Translations under genes and position numbers: made by a program | The notes under the pieces: generated by a model | The model's database searches: none | Seen by the model: the letters and a program-made list of their open reading frames with translations, nothing else | Told to the model about the DNA's origin: nothing | Part shown: positions 16,359-24,654 of the stretch, one piece after another | Layout: each line of letters starts with the position of its first letter | How positions within the stretch are numbered: position 1 is the first letter of the stretch | Source of the DNA: Streptomyces sp. NRRL B-1140 | Lineage (GTDB): Bacteria > Actinomycetota > Actinomycetes > Streptomycetales > Streptomycetaceae | NCBI RefSeq assembly: GCF_001280065.1 | Contig: NZ_LGEA01000094.1 | Location: forward strand, 62,001-126,000 | Direction of reading: 5' to 3' | DNA: 64,000 nt

Positions 16359-17804
16359 GTGAAATCCCTGGAGATGGACGAGAACTCACTGTCCGAGCCC
16401 GCTGCCGAAGCGTGGCGGGCGCTGCCCGCGGCGCAGCAGCCCGACTGGCCCGATCCCGTGGCGCTGCGGACCACCCTGTCGGCCCTGTCCACCGCGCCTC
16501 CCCTGGTGTTCGGCAGGGAGTGCGACACCCTGCTCGACCGTCTCGGAGAGGTGGCCCTCGGCCAGGCCTTCCTGCTCCAGGGCGGCGACTGCGCGGAGAC
16601 CCTGGACTCGGTGAGCGCGGAGTCGGTCCGCACCAAGCTGGAGGTCCTTCTCCAGATGGCCGCCGTGCTGACGTACGCGGCCGGTGTCCCGGTGGTCAAG
16701 GTCGGCCGGATCGCCGGCCAGTACGCCAAGCCCCGTTCGCAGCCCACCGAGACCCGCGGCGGGGTGACGCTGCCCTCGTACCGGGGCGACGCCGTCAACG
16801 GGCTGGAGTTCACCGCCGAGGCCCGCACCCCCGACCCGGCCCGGCTGGAGCGCGTCTACCACGCGTCCGCCGCGACGCTCAACCTGCTGCGCGCCTTCAC
16901 CGCCGGCGGGCACGCGGACCTGCACCGGGTGCACGAGTGGAACCGTGACTTCGTCGCCCTGTCCGCAGCGGAACGCCGCTACGCGCGGCTGGCGGACGAG
17001 ATCGACGCGGCGCTCGCGTTCATCCGGGCCTGCGGCATGAGCACCTCGACCCTGCGCACCACGGAAGTGTTCGCCAGTCACGAGGCGCTGCTCCTCGACT
17101 ACGAGTCGGCCCTGGTGCGCACGGACCCCGACACGGGGCGGCGGTACGCGCTGTCCGGGCACCTGCTGTGGATCGGCGAGCGCACCCGCCAACTCGACGG
17201 CGCGCACGTCGCGTTCGCCGCCGGCGTCAGCAACCCCCTCGGCGTCAAGCTGGGGCCCGGAGCCGCAGTCGACGACGTGCTGACCCTGGTGGACCGGCTG
17301 GACCCGCACCGCACCCCGGGCCGGCTGACGTTCATCGCGCGGATGGGGCGGGGCCGGGTGCGCGACCGGCTGGCCGCCCTGGTGGAGGCGGTGCGTGCGG
17401 AGGGCGCCCGGGTGGTGTGGGTGTGCGACCCGATGCACGGCAACACCTTCACCGCGACGAGCGGCCACAAGAGCCGGCGTTTCGAGGACGTCCTGGACGA
17501 GATCACGGGCTTCTTCGAGGTGCACCGGGCGCTGGGCACGCATCCCGGCGGGGTGCACGTGGAGCTCACCGGCGAGGACGTCACCGAGTGCGTGGGAGGG
17601 AGCAACGAGGTCCTCTCCGAGGATCTGCACCTGCGGTACGAGACCGCGTGCGACCCCCGCCTCAACCGGGGGCAGTCGATGGACCTGGCGTTCCGGGTCG
17701 CCGAGTGGTTCAGCGCCGAGAAACGCCGCCTCGGCCGCCCCCGCCCCGAGCCCGCCTCCGTCCGTCCCGCGAGCGTGCCGGTGTACGCGGCGTCCCTCCG
17801 CTGA
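16359..17804 (+). CDS. trlB: Class II (AroH/plant-type) DAHP synthase
   Basis: 481 aa. Plant-type DAHP synthase motifs are present: QAFLLQGGDCAETLD, VPVVKVGRIAGQYAKPRSQP, LWIGERTRQLDGAHVAF, GVKLGPG, WVCDPMHGNTFTATSGHKSR and HVELTGEDVTECVGG. It condenses phosphoenolpyruvate and erythrose-4-phosphate, the first shikimate step. A copy inside a biosynthetic cluster boosts precursor supply; published TrlB does this for phenylpyruvate. The GTG at 16359 is chosen with GAG 8 nt upstream; an ATG five codons on is possible. Cotranscribed with trlA 84 bp downstream. Confidence 0.93.
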   Translation: MKSLEMDENSLSEPAAEAWRALPAAQQPDWPDPVALRTTLSALSTAPPLVFGRECDTLLDRLGEVALGQAFLLQGGDCAETLDSVSAESVRTKLEVLLQMAAVLTYAAGVPVVKVGRIAGQYAKPRSQPTETRGGVTLPSYRGDAVNGLEFTAEARTPDPARLERVYHASAATLNLLRAFTAGGHADLHRVHEWNRDFVALSAAERRYARLADEIDAALAFIRACGMSTSTLRTTEVFASHEALLLDYESALVRTDPDTGRRYALSGHLLWIGERTRQLDGAHVAFAAGVSNPLGVKLGPGAAVDDVLTLVDRLDPHRTPGRLTFIARMGRGRVRDRLAALVEAVRAEGARVVWVCDPMHGNTFTATSGHKSRRFEDVLDEITGFFEVHRALGTHPGGVHVELTGEDVTECVGGSNEVLSEDLHLRYETACDPRLNRGQSMDLAFRVAEWFSAEKRRLGRPRPEPASVRPASVPVYAASLR

Positions 17805-17888
17805 CTCCCGGTCCCGGCCGCTGCCGGACCCCCGAGGCGCCCGCCCCTCCGAAGCATCCGAGACATCCGAGACGAAGGAGCACTCACC

Positions 17889-18368
17889 GTGCGGCACTTC
17901 GAGCACTTCCGCGTCGGCGGCACCTACGAGCTGGGGGCCACGCGGCTCACCAGCGAGGACATCATGGGCTACGCGCGTGTGTGGGACCCGATGCCCTTCC
18001 ACCTGGATCCCGAGGCGGCGGCCCGCTCCCCCTTCGGCGGCCTCGTGGCCAGCGGCTGGCACACCGGTGCCGTGGTCATGGGGCAGTTCGTCCGAGCGCT
18101 GCTCGCGGACTCCGCCTGCCAGGGTTCCTACGGCATGGACGAGGTCCGGTTCCTGCGCCCGGTGCGCCCCGGCGACGAGCTGCACGGACGGGCCACGGTG
18201 GAGGAGGCCGCGCCGCATCCCCGGCGCCCGGACACGGGGACGGTCCGTTTCGTCGTCGAGGCGGACAACCAGGAGGGGGAACCGGTGTACCGGATGCGGA
18301 CGCGGCTGCTGTTCGGCCGCGCGGAGACCAGCGGCACCCGGCACGAGGACGCGGTCACACGCCGCTGA
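17889..18368 (+). CDS. trlA: Stand-alone MaoC-type enoyl-CoA hydratase (PaaZ C-terminal domain homologue)
   Basis: 159 aa, GTG start after AAGGAG at good spacing. It is a single hotdog domain: ITSEDIMGYA-like start (LTSEDIMGYARVW) then DPMPFHLDPEAAARSPFGGL and VASGWHTGAVVM. The Asp and His five residues apart (DPMPFH) match the catalytic pair of PaaZ hydratase. Lacking the aldehyde dehydrogenase half of PaaZ, it opens the oxepin-CoA ring to an aldehyde that is not oxidised and instead condenses into a seven-membered ring. Published TrlA is this branch-point enzyme of tropolone formation; the remaining paa genes must lie elsewhere in the genome. Confidence 0.92.
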   Translation: MRHFEHFRVGGTYELGATRLTSEDIMGYARVWDPMPFHLDPEAAARSPFGGLVASGWHTGAVVMGQFVRALLADSACQGSYGMDEVRFLRPVRPGDELHGRATVEEAAPHPRRPDTGTVRFVVEADNQEGEPVYRMRTRLLFGRAETSGTRHEDAVTRR

Positions 18369-18427
18369 CGCACAGCGCACAGATCGCCGGGCGCAGAGCG
18401 CCGACGGCTTCCTCCCCGCCCCACGAC

Positions 18428-18472
18428 TCCCGTTTCCCTTCGGACCTCCCCCCGATCCGGGGGGAAACGGGA
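18428..18472 (+). terminator. Terminator after trlA
   Basis: Arms TCCCGTTTCCC (18428-18438) and GGGAAACGGGA (18462-18472) are exactly complementary, with an inner C6/G6 stem. It closes the trlB-trlA operon. Confidence 0.7.
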
Positions 18473-18529
18473 TCAAGCCACCACCCTCACGGAACCCAGC
18501 CCCCACCGCACCTGGCGGATTCCCGGACT

Positions 18530-18558
18530 TTGACCATACGCACCGTTGCGTCTAGTCT
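18530..18558 (+). promoter_or_regulatory. Promoter/operator of the second TetR gene and the siderophore-interacting protein gene
   Basis: TTGACC (18530-18535) and TAGTCT (18553-18558), 17-nt spacer: the same -10 and spacing as the MFS promoter. Within it, ACGCA-ccgt-TGCGT (18538-18551) is an inverted repeat, and CCGTTGCGTCTA (18543-18554) is the exact reverse complement of 3977-3988. Confidence 0.65.
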
Positions 18559-18634
18559 CGATGCGTCGATCTTCCCGGCCGGTCCTCGCGACCGTCCCGG
18601 GGCAGGCGCCGCGACGCGACGAGGAGGGCACGCC

Positions 18635-19291
18635 ATCAACGCCCCACACGACACCCGGCAGCCGGCCGACGCTCCCGCGGCGCGCACCAGGAGCGGCCCG
18701 CGGCGCAGCGAGGCCGCCCGGGTCGCGGTCCTGCGGGCCGCCGACGACCTGCTGATGGACGTCGGCTTCCACGCGATGACGGTGAGCGCCATCGCCGAAC
18801 GAGCGGGAGTGGCCAAGCAGACCATCTACCGGTGGTGGCCGTCGAAGGTGGCGATCCTCCTCGACGTCCTGGAGGAGGACCTGCACGACAAGGCGTCCTG
18901 GCCGGAGCTCCCGGACTCCGCACAGGCCGCTCTGGAGCAGCATGTGACACACCTGAGCCGGGTCTTCACCCAGTCCCCCACCGGTCACGTCCTGTTCGTG
19001 CTCATCGGCCACGCCCTGCACGACCCGACGACCGCCGCGGTCCTGCGCGACCAGGTGCTGGACCGGCAGCGGCAGTACGACCGCGCACACGTCCGGCGGG
19101 CCCTGGCCTCCCTCCCCCGCGCCACGGTGAGCCGGACAGAGGCGGACCGGCTTCTCGACCTGCTCGTCGGTCCCGCCTTCCACCGGGCCTTCACGACGGG
19201 ACAGCCGCTGGACCCGCGGTTCGTCGAGCGCCTGACCGCAACCGTGCTGACCCGCCGACGTGAGGTTCCGTCGACCGCCCCCTCCCTCTGA
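18635..19291 (+). CDS. TetR-family regulator with a likely ATC start codon
   Basis: 218 aa if started at ATC (18635). GAGGAGGG (18621-18628) sits 6 nt before this ATC, and the frame has no ATG, GTG or TTG before the HTH except a too-late ATG inside it. The protein would read (M)NAPHDTRQPADAPAARTRS. HTH: GFHAMTVSAIAERAGVAKQT then IYRWWPSKVAILLDVLEEDL. It is a paralogue of the exporter regulator at 5337-6008, and the two promoters share a half-site. Followed 12 bp later by the siderophore-interacting protein gene, so the pair is probably one autoregulated operon. Confidence 0.85.
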   Translation: MNAPHDTRQPADAPAARTRSGPRRSEAARVAVLRAADDLLMDVGFHAMTVSAIAERAGVAKQTIYRWWPSKVAILLDVLEEDLHDKASWPELPDSAQAALEQHVTHLSRVFTQSPTGHVLFVLIGHALHDPTTAAVLRDQVLDRQRQYDRAHVRRALASLPRATVSRTEADRLLDLLVGPAFHRAFTTGQPLDPRFVERLTATVLTRRREVPSTAPSL

Positions 19292-19303
19292 AGGGCTGTT
19301 CCC

Positions 19304-20035
19304 ATGTTCCGCAACCGTCGCACCCGCTACACCGCCACGGTGGAGGCGGTCTCCCTGATCGCCCCGCGCATGGCCCGCATCACCCTGGGAGGGCCCGGCA
19401 TGTCCGCCTTCCACTGCGACGAACCGACGCAGTGGGTGAAGCTGTTCGTGACCGATCCCCTCGACGGCCGGCCGGCCGGCCGTGCCTACACCGTGCGCCG
19501 CCAGTCTCCCGCCGGACCCCGCATCGACATCGACGTGGTGCTGCACGGCAACGGTCCGGCCGCGCGCTGGGCCGAGAGCGCCCGCCCGGGCGAGGAGGTC
19601 TCCTTCGGCGGTCCCAAGGGGTCCTTCCGGCCCGCTCCCGACACCGACTTCTACCTCCTGGCGGGCGACGAGAGCGCCCAGCCCGCGGCCCTCACCATCG
19701 CCGAGAGCCTGCCGCCCGGCATGCGGGGCGCCGTCTACCTGGAGGTGGAGGGCCCCGAGGCGGAGATCCCGGTGAGCCTTCCAGCCGGCCTGGACCTCGT
19801 GTGGGTCCACCGGGACGCCGGCCGGGCCAAGGGCGAGGCGCTGCGCGACGCCGTCCTCAAGGCCGCCGTGCCGCCCGAGCGCGTCGCCGCGTGGGCCGCG
19901 GGGGAGTCCGGCGCCGTCAGGGACATCCGCCGCCACTTCACGCAAGCCCTCGGTCTGGACCGCCGGCGCGCCTACGCGAAGGGCTACTGGAAACGGGACG
20001 AGGCGGACCACCGCGACCCCCTGGCCTCGGACTAG
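19304..20035 (+). CDS. Siderophore-interacting FAD-dependent ferric reductase (SIP/ViuB family)
   Basis: 243 aa, [23 protein letters not shown]-binding segment: [13 protein letters not shown] (RxYTxR motif) and [20 protein letters not shown]; the NAD(P)H domain has [20 protein letters not shown] and the C-terminal [31 protein letters not shown]. Family members reduce ferric siderophores in the cytoplasm. Beside genes for an iron-chelating tropolone and under a shared TetR operator, it may recover iron from the ferric tropolone complex or protect the producer (inference). ATG 12 bp after the TetR stop. Its stop overlaps the converging devB stop. Confidence 0.9.
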   Translation: MFRNRRTRYTATVEAVSLIAPRMARITLGGPGMSAFHCDEPTQWVKLFVTDPLDGRPAGRAYTVRRQSPAGPRIDIDVVLHGNGPAARWAESARPGEEVSFGGPKGSFRPAPDTDFYLLAGDESAQPAALTIAESLPPGMRGAVYLEVEGPEAEIPVSLPAGLDLVWVHRDAGRAKGEALRDAVLKAAVPPERVAAWAAGESGAVRDIRRHFTQALGLDRRRAYAKGYWKRDEADHRDPLASD

Positions 20036-20787
20036 CCGGGTCGCCTCAGGCGCAGCAGCCGCAGCAGTGGTTCCAGGGAGTCCAGGACCACGTCGGCCCC
20101 GGCCGCCTTCAGGAGCTTGGCCTTCCTTTCGTTGCGGGCGTATCCCAGGAAGGGCACCCCGGCCCCCTCGGCCGCCTCGCGGTCGGACGGTGTGTCGCCG
20201 ATCATCAGAGCATCGCCCGGGGCCACCCCCATCGCGTTCAGCGCCCGGTTCAGACAGTGCGGATGCGGCTTCAGATGGTGCAGTTCCCGGGTCCGGCCGT
20301 AGATGTGCGGGGCGAAGCAGTCGGTGAGGCCGCGCCCCGCGAGGTACGTGCGGACCACCCGGGGCGAGTTGTTCGTGGTGACGGCCAGGCGCGAGCCCAC
20401 GGCGGTCCAGGTGCGGATCAACGGGTCGGCGTAGGCGGTCGGCAAGGCCGAGGACGCGGCCCGCAGCTCCTCCTGCGTGAGACGTTCCTCCAGCTCGGCG
20501 ACGAGGTCGCTGCCGGGGTGGCGGCGGTCCACGGCGCGCAGCACCACGTGCGGGTCCAGGGACTCCCGCTCGGTCTCGGTGAGCAGGCCGTGCAGTCCCC
20601 GGCTCTCCAGCCAGGAGACCAGGTCGCTCGACACCCGCTCCGCCGAGTGCCGGGCGAACAGACGGCAGACGGGCCCGTCGAAGTCCCACAGCACGACACG
20701 GGCAGGTTCGATCAGATGGCGGAGTCGGTTCGGATCGTTCTCGGTCCCGAAAGACACCGCACCAGTCTGCGTCGCATCAGAAGTCAC
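20032..20787 (-). CDS. devB: HAD-family phosphatase/hydrolase cotranscribed with devA
   Basis: 251 aa. HAD motif I VVLWDFDGPVCRLFARHSAE at about residue 30, motif II VTTNNSPR, motif III lysine in HHLKPHPHCLNRALN, motif IV LMIGDTPSDREAAEGAGVPF. The GTG start at 20787 overlaps the devA stop (TAGTG). In S. coelicolor the devA-devB pair is required for aerial development; the substrate of DevB is unknown. Confidence 0.88.
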   Translation of the reverse strand: MTSDATQTGAVSFGTENDPNRLRHLIEPARVVLWDFDGPVCRLFARHSAERVSSDLVSWLESRGLHGLLTETERESLDPHVVLRAVDRRHPGSDLVAELEERLTQEELRAASSALPTAYADPLIRTWTAVGSRLAVTTNNSPRVVRTYLAGRGLTDCFAPHIYGRTRELHHLKPHPHCLNRALNAMGVAPGDALMIGDTPSDREAAEGAGVPFLGYARNERKAKLLKAAGADVVLDSLEPLLRLLRLRRPG

Positions 20788-21656
20788 TAGGAGAGTGTCA
20801 GGTCCGTCGTGATGGTTTCCCAGAGGGCGTTGAACCACTTCTGGGATTCCTTCACGAATGCCGCGTCCCGCCGGCCCGTCCGCTCCACGAAGGAGAAGAG
20901 CAGGGACTGGGAGCCGAGGACGTCGTACATGTCCAGCGTCTGGCTGCCCCACTCCTCCTCGCGCCTGGTCAGCATGTAGTAGCCCATCAGGGCCTCCTCC
21001 TCGTTGAGGAGATACAGCTTCACCGGCGGGGTGAAGGGCAGCGCCCGGAACGTGACGTGCACGTCGATGCCGTGCGTCGAGCGCAGCGTCCGCAGGTTGT
21101 GCTGAAGCACCTGCCCCTGGGCGTTGCGCATCGCCAGCCAGCGCTGGTGCACCGGGTTGTCGTCGCCGTGGGCCTCGACCGGTACGGGGAACGCCAGCTC
21201 GATGTCCCGGGACGGGACCAGGATGCGGACGTCGATCGACTCGGGGCGGATGCGGCCCTCGTGGATCAGGCGCAGCGGCTCGCCGATGGCGACCATCAGC
21301 GTCTCCGCCGTGTGGCAGACCACGTCGACGCGCACGCGACGGGCCGAGAACGCCTCGGTCAGGCGCGGGGCCAGGCCCACCATGGTGGGCTGGGGTTCCC
21401 CGCGGGCGGGGGCCGGGACGGCGACCCGTGGCGGACTGCCCTTGCTGACATCGGCGAGGAGACCGTCGTCCTGGAGGGCCCGCAGGGCCTGGCGGACCGC
21501 GCCCCGCTCCACGCCGAACTCCTCGGCGAGCCGGGTCTGGGTGGGCAGGCGGTCCCCCGGCTTGAGCTCACCGGCCCGGATGCGTTCCCGCAGGCTGTCG
21601 GCGATCTCCTGGGGCGATGACCTTCTGCTGTCGTCGACTGCCACGTTCTCCGTCAC
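20787..21656 (-). CDS. devA: GntR-family developmental regulator
   Basis: About 289 aa. Winged HTH: QEIADSLRERIRAGELKPGD, then RLPTQTRLAEEFGVERGAVR and ALRALQDDGLLADVSKG. The large C-terminal domain (VDVRILVPSRDIELAFPVPV; VHVTFRALPFTPPVKLYLLN) is shared almost line for line with devE at 22050. Start uncertain: GTG at 21656 has GGAG just upstream; TTG/GTG codons at 21677 and 21671 are alternatives. Known in S. coelicolor as an autoregulated gene needed for aerial hyphae. The upstream palindrome at 21759-21773 and the ACAACTTT/AAAGTTGT pair (21683-21690, 21715-21722) are likely operators. Confidence 0.9.
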   Translation of the reverse strand: MTENVAVDDSRRSSPQEIADSLRERIRAGELKPGDRLPTQTRLAEEFGVERGAVRQALRALQDDGLLADVSKGSPPRVAVPAPARGEPQPTMVGLAPRLTEAFSARRVRVDVVCHTAETLMVAIGEPLRLIHEGRIRPESIDVRILVPSRDIELAFPVPVEAHGDDNPVHQRWLAMRNAQGQVLQHNLRTLRSTHGIDVHVTFRALPFTPPVKLYLLNEEEALMGYYMLTRREEEWGSQTLDMYDVLGSQSLLFSFVERTGRRDAAFVKESQKWFNALWETITTDLTLS

Positions 21657-21758
21657 GCTCTCCTGGGTCACGACCAAACGCTACAACTTTGATCCATCTG
21701 GCGGGAGTTGCTTGAAAGTTGTTTATAACTAGGGACCAAGTGGGGACAACTTAATCAG

Positions 21759-21773
21759 AGTTGGTTGCCAACT
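21759..21773. promoter_or_regulatory. DevA/DevE operator palindrome upstream of devA
   Basis: AGTTGG-ttg-CCAACT, a perfect 6-bp inverted repeat between devA and the divergent small membrane gene. It is almost identical to the palindrome at 23039-23055 upstream of devE, as expected for paralogous GntR regulators. Confidence 0.7.
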
Positions 21774-21824
21774 TCTCGGAGTTGGCGGAAGTTTTGCTTC
21801 CGGACTTCCGAAGGGGGAACACCG

Positions 21825-22013
21825 ATGCCCGCCCTCGCTCTCCTCTCCGCCGCCTTCGTCGTCGCCTTCGAACAGCTCGTCCAGTGGAAGTACGGTCCGG
21901 CCGGCATCGTGGGCCTGATCCTTCTCACCGTCGGCGTCAAGGCCAAGAGCCCGGCCGTCAGTTCCGCGGGAGCCGTCGTGCTCGCGCTGCTGATGACGGG
22001 GCCCGCCCGATGA
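21825..22013 (+). CDS. Small two-span membrane protein between devA and devE
   Basis: 62 aa, MPALALLSAAFVVAFEQLVQ, with hydrophobic stretches at about 3-18, 24-38 and 45-58. ATG preceded by AAGGGGG. It is divergent from devA across the operator region and convergent with devE. In S. coelicolor a small gene sits in the same place (SCO4189). Function unknown. Confidence 0.75.
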   Translation: MPALALLSAAFVVAFEQLVQWKYGPAGIVGLILLTVGVKAKSPAVSSAGAVVLALLMTGPAR

Positions 22014-22049
22014 GTCACCGCACCACCCCGGAACGACCCGTGGGAGACG

Positions 22050-22952
22050 TCAGTCCGTGAGCACCAGCTCCGAACTGATCGTCTCCCACAGTGCGTTGAA
22101 CCAAAGGTGCGACTGCTCCACGAACGTCGTGTCGCGCAGCCCGGCGCCCTGCCGGAAGGCGAACAGCATGGACCGGGTGCCCTGGGCGTCGTACAGCGCA
22201 GGCTGCTCGCGGTCGGTCTCGGCCTCCCGGCGCGTCAGCGTGTAGTACGCGAACAACGCCTCCGTGCCGTTGAGCAGGTACAGCTTCACCGGCGGGGTGA
22301 ACGGCAGCGCCCGGAACGTGACGCGCACGTCGATGCCGTGGGTGGCACGCAGGGCCAGCAGGTTGTGCTCGAGGACCTGCCCCTGGGCGTTGCGCATCGA
22401 CAGCCACCGCTCGTGCACCCAGTCGTCGCCGCGCCCCTCGACCGGCACCGGGAAGGCCAGGTCGATGTCCCGGCTCGGCAGCAGCACCCGGACGTCGACC
22501 TTGGCCGGTTTCCGCCGTCCGGCGTGGATCTGCCGCAGCGGTTCACCGATGGCCAGCGTGAGGGAGACGGACGTCAGGCACACGGCGTCGATCTCGACGT
22601 GCTCCGCCGCGAAGGCCTCCGCGATCCGGGGCGCGAGAGCCACCGTCGTGGGCCGCGGCGGCGCTTGCGGGCCGGTCAGCACGCCGACGGGGTCGGACGC
22701 GACGGTCGCCGGGCTGCCCTTGGACACGTTGGTGAGCAACCGCTCGGACTGCAGGATCCGCAGCGCCTGCCGCACGGCACCGCGCTCGACCTCGAACTCC
22801 CGTGCCAGCTGCGCCTGGGTGGGCATGCGCTCACCCGGGCGCAGCGCTCCCGACCTGATCCGGGCGCGCAGCTCGTCGGCCACCTGGTGATGTGTCCTCT
22901 GTGGCCGTCCTGACCTCTTCCGTCCATTGACGGAGTCATGTTCCGGGTCCAC
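22050..22952 (-). CDS. devE: GntR-family regulator, DevA paralogue
   Basis: 300 aa from GTG at 22952 (VDPEHDSVNGRKRSGRPQRT); a TTG five codons earlier is possible. HTH: QVADELRARIRSGALRPGER, MPTQAQLAREFEVERGAVRQ, ALRILQSERLLTNVSKGSPA. The C-terminal half repeats the DevA pattern (VDVRVLLPSRDIDLAFPVPV; VRVTFRALPFTPPVKLYLLN). In S. coelicolor devE arose by duplication of devA and has its own developmental role. No clear ribosome site precedes the start. Confidence 0.88.
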   Translation of the reverse strand: MDPEHDSVNGRKRSGRPQRTHHQVADELRARIRSGALRPGERMPTQAQLAREFEVERGAVRQALRILQSERLLTNVSKGSPATVASDPVGVLTGPQAPPRPTTVALAPRIAEAFAAEHVEIDAVCLTSVSLTLAIGEPLRQIHAGRRKPAKVDVRVLLPSRDIDLAFPVPVEGRGDDWVHERWLSMRNAQGQVLEHNLLALRATHGIDVRVTFRALPFTPPVKLYLLNGTEALFAYYTLTRREAETDREQPALYDAQGTRSMLFAFRQGAGLRDTTFVEQSHLWFNALWETISSELVLTD

Positions 22953-23038
22953 AACCGAACAGTACAACTTCCCGCCATCTTCCGGCAGTTCAGGGAAAGG
23001 TGGTTATGAGCCGCTTCCCGGCGGAGATAAGTACAGAG

Positions 23039-23055
23039 AAGTTGGTAGCCAACTT
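23039..23055. promoter_or_regulatory. DevA/DevE operator palindrome upstream of devE
   Basis: AAGTTGG-tag-CCAACTT, a perfect 7-bp inverted repeat about 90 bp before the devE start; the counterpart of the devA palindrome at 21759-21773. Confidence 0.7.
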
Positions 23056-23096
23056 GGGGAACATGGTCACACCTCAGGGAGGTTGGCCACCCGCAG

Positions 23097-23129
23097 GGGA
23101 CTCCCTTCCGGAGGGGAGCCGGGAGTCCC
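23097..23129 (-). terminator. Terminator after the Eis-like gene
   Basis: Arms GGGACTCCC (23097-23105) and GGGAGTCCC (23121-23129), about 90 bp past the end of the acetyltransferase gene and upstream of devE. Confidence 0.55.
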
Positions 23130-23216
23130 GCCCGGCCGGCACGGCCGCACGACAACCACAACCGAACAGCTCGCTACGGATGCGGGCCCCCAGCACACCG
23201 GCAGGAAGGGAGCGCC

Positions 23217-24479
23217 TCAGAACATGTCCGGGCACCAAGGCCGCCTGGACGTACGCAGCAGGGCGTCGGCCTTCCGGGCGGCGCCCACTCGTCCTTCGTG
23301 CACCCGCCCCAGCGCCGCCAGCCGCACCGCCGACTCGTCCCCGAGCCACAGCGCCGACAACTCCCCCAGCCCCAGCTCGAGTTCCGCGCTCTCGGTGGTC
23401 GGCGTGCAGGACGCCCCCTCGGGCGAGGCCTGAAGCCGGTAGCGCCCGCCGGTCAGCCCGTCCACACCGGCGACCTCCAGCACCAGATCCCCCTGACCCT
23501 CGTACGTCCGCGCCTCGAGCGCCCGCTGGACGTCCAGGATCCGCACCCACAGCCAGTCCGCCAGCGAGGTGATGCGGGCCGCCCTCGGATCGGGCAGGAA
23601 GTGCGGGAGCAGGTCGTCGGGCGCCCGCCGGCCGCTCTTCACTGTCACGACCCAGTCGACGGAGCAGACGTACTCCCACAGGGCGCGCTCCGCGGCCGGT
23701 GTCGTGCCGATCAGCCACCGCACGGTCGCCGTGTTCAACGGCTGCTTGGCGTCGCCCCAGTTGTCGTCCACCTCGTAGGCGGCCATGCCCTCGACCTCGC
23801 CGGACGCCGAGCGGTACACGGCGTAGAAGGGCTGCTTCCACGACGGGTCCCAGCGCAGCACGCCGGTGTTCACCTTCCACCACGTCTCGTCGCGGTCGAT
23901 GGCCCCGGGCAGGCCCCGGCGCAGTCGCTCGTGCAGCTCGGGGCCGAGCTTGCGGACGTCCTCGCCCTCCACAAGATCGATCCGCCCGCCGTCCGCCGGG
24001 CCCGCCCAGCGGGCGTCGAGGCCGGCGCGCGGCACGTCGACCGTCCACTCCGCCATCCAGGTCGCCGGCCCGAAGCCGTAGCGGCCGTAGATCGGGTACT
24101 CGGCGGCGATCAGCGTCGCCACGACGTCCCCGCGGTCCCTCGCGGCCGCCAGGTCCTTCGCCATCATCCGGCTGAGCAGTCCGCGGCGGCGGTGGGTGGC
24201 GGTGACCGTGACCCCCGAGATCGCGTCGGCCGGGAGCAGGGCCCCGCCGACGGCCGTGAGCTCCTGGCCGAACGAGCGGAAGGTCGCCACGCATCTGCCC
24301 TGGTCGAAGGCCCCGAGGTAACGGCCCTCGACGAACCGCCCGCGCCGGCCCTCGACCTCCTCCCCGGAGAGCGCGGCCGCCCGCAGGAAGCCGGTGTTCA
24401 CGGCACGCAGCCAGTCGGCGAACTCGCCATCGGTGATCGGGCGTATGTCGATGTCGTCGGCACGGGGCATGGGGGTCAT
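23217..24479 (-). CDS. Eis-like multidomain GNAT N-acetyltransferase
   Basis: 420 aa, [20 protein letters not shown]. The acetyl-CoA site is [20 protein letters not shown] (V-x-x-x-x-R-R-R-G-L pyrophosphate loop, about residues 88-105). A second degenerate GNAT domain and a sterol-carrier-like C-terminal domain follow ([35 protein letters not shown]). It ends in a phenylalanine, whose carboxylate serves as catalytic base in Eis. Eis proteins acetylate amines of aminoglycosides or proteins; the native substrate is unknown. ATG at 24479 after GAGG. Confidence 0.88.
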   Translation of the reverse strand: MTPMPRADDIDIRPITDGEFADWLRAVNTGFLRAAALSGEEVEGRRGRFVEGRYLGAFDQGRCVATFRSFGQELTAVGGALLPADAISGVTVTATHRRRGLLSRMMAKDLAAARDRGDVVATLIAAEYPIYGRYGFGPATWMAEWTVDVPRAGLDARWAGPADGGRIDLVEGEDVRKLGPELHERLRRGLPGAIDRDETWWKVNTGVLRWDPSWKQPFYAVYRSASGEVEGMAAYEVDDNWGDAKQPLNTATVRWLIGTTPAAERALWEYVCSVDWVVTVKSGRRAPDDLLPHFLPDPRAARITSLADWLWVRILDVQRALEARTYEGQGDLVLEVAGVDGLTGGRYRLQASPEGASCTPTTESAELELGLGELSALWLGDESAVRLAALGRVHEGRVGAARKADALLRTSRRPWCPDMF

Positions 24480-24654
24480 GACCTCACGCTAGGCACGGGG
24501 CCGGTCGGTGTCGCGTGAATATCCGACCGGCCCTTCACCCCGCCCCGGAGCTCCGGGAGTCTGCCGAGCGGGCCACGCGGCTGGGGCCGACGGGCCGCTC
24601 CGCGCGGCGCGTCCCGCGAGCGCCGCGGTCCTTCGGCGCCCGGCCCGGAGCGCC

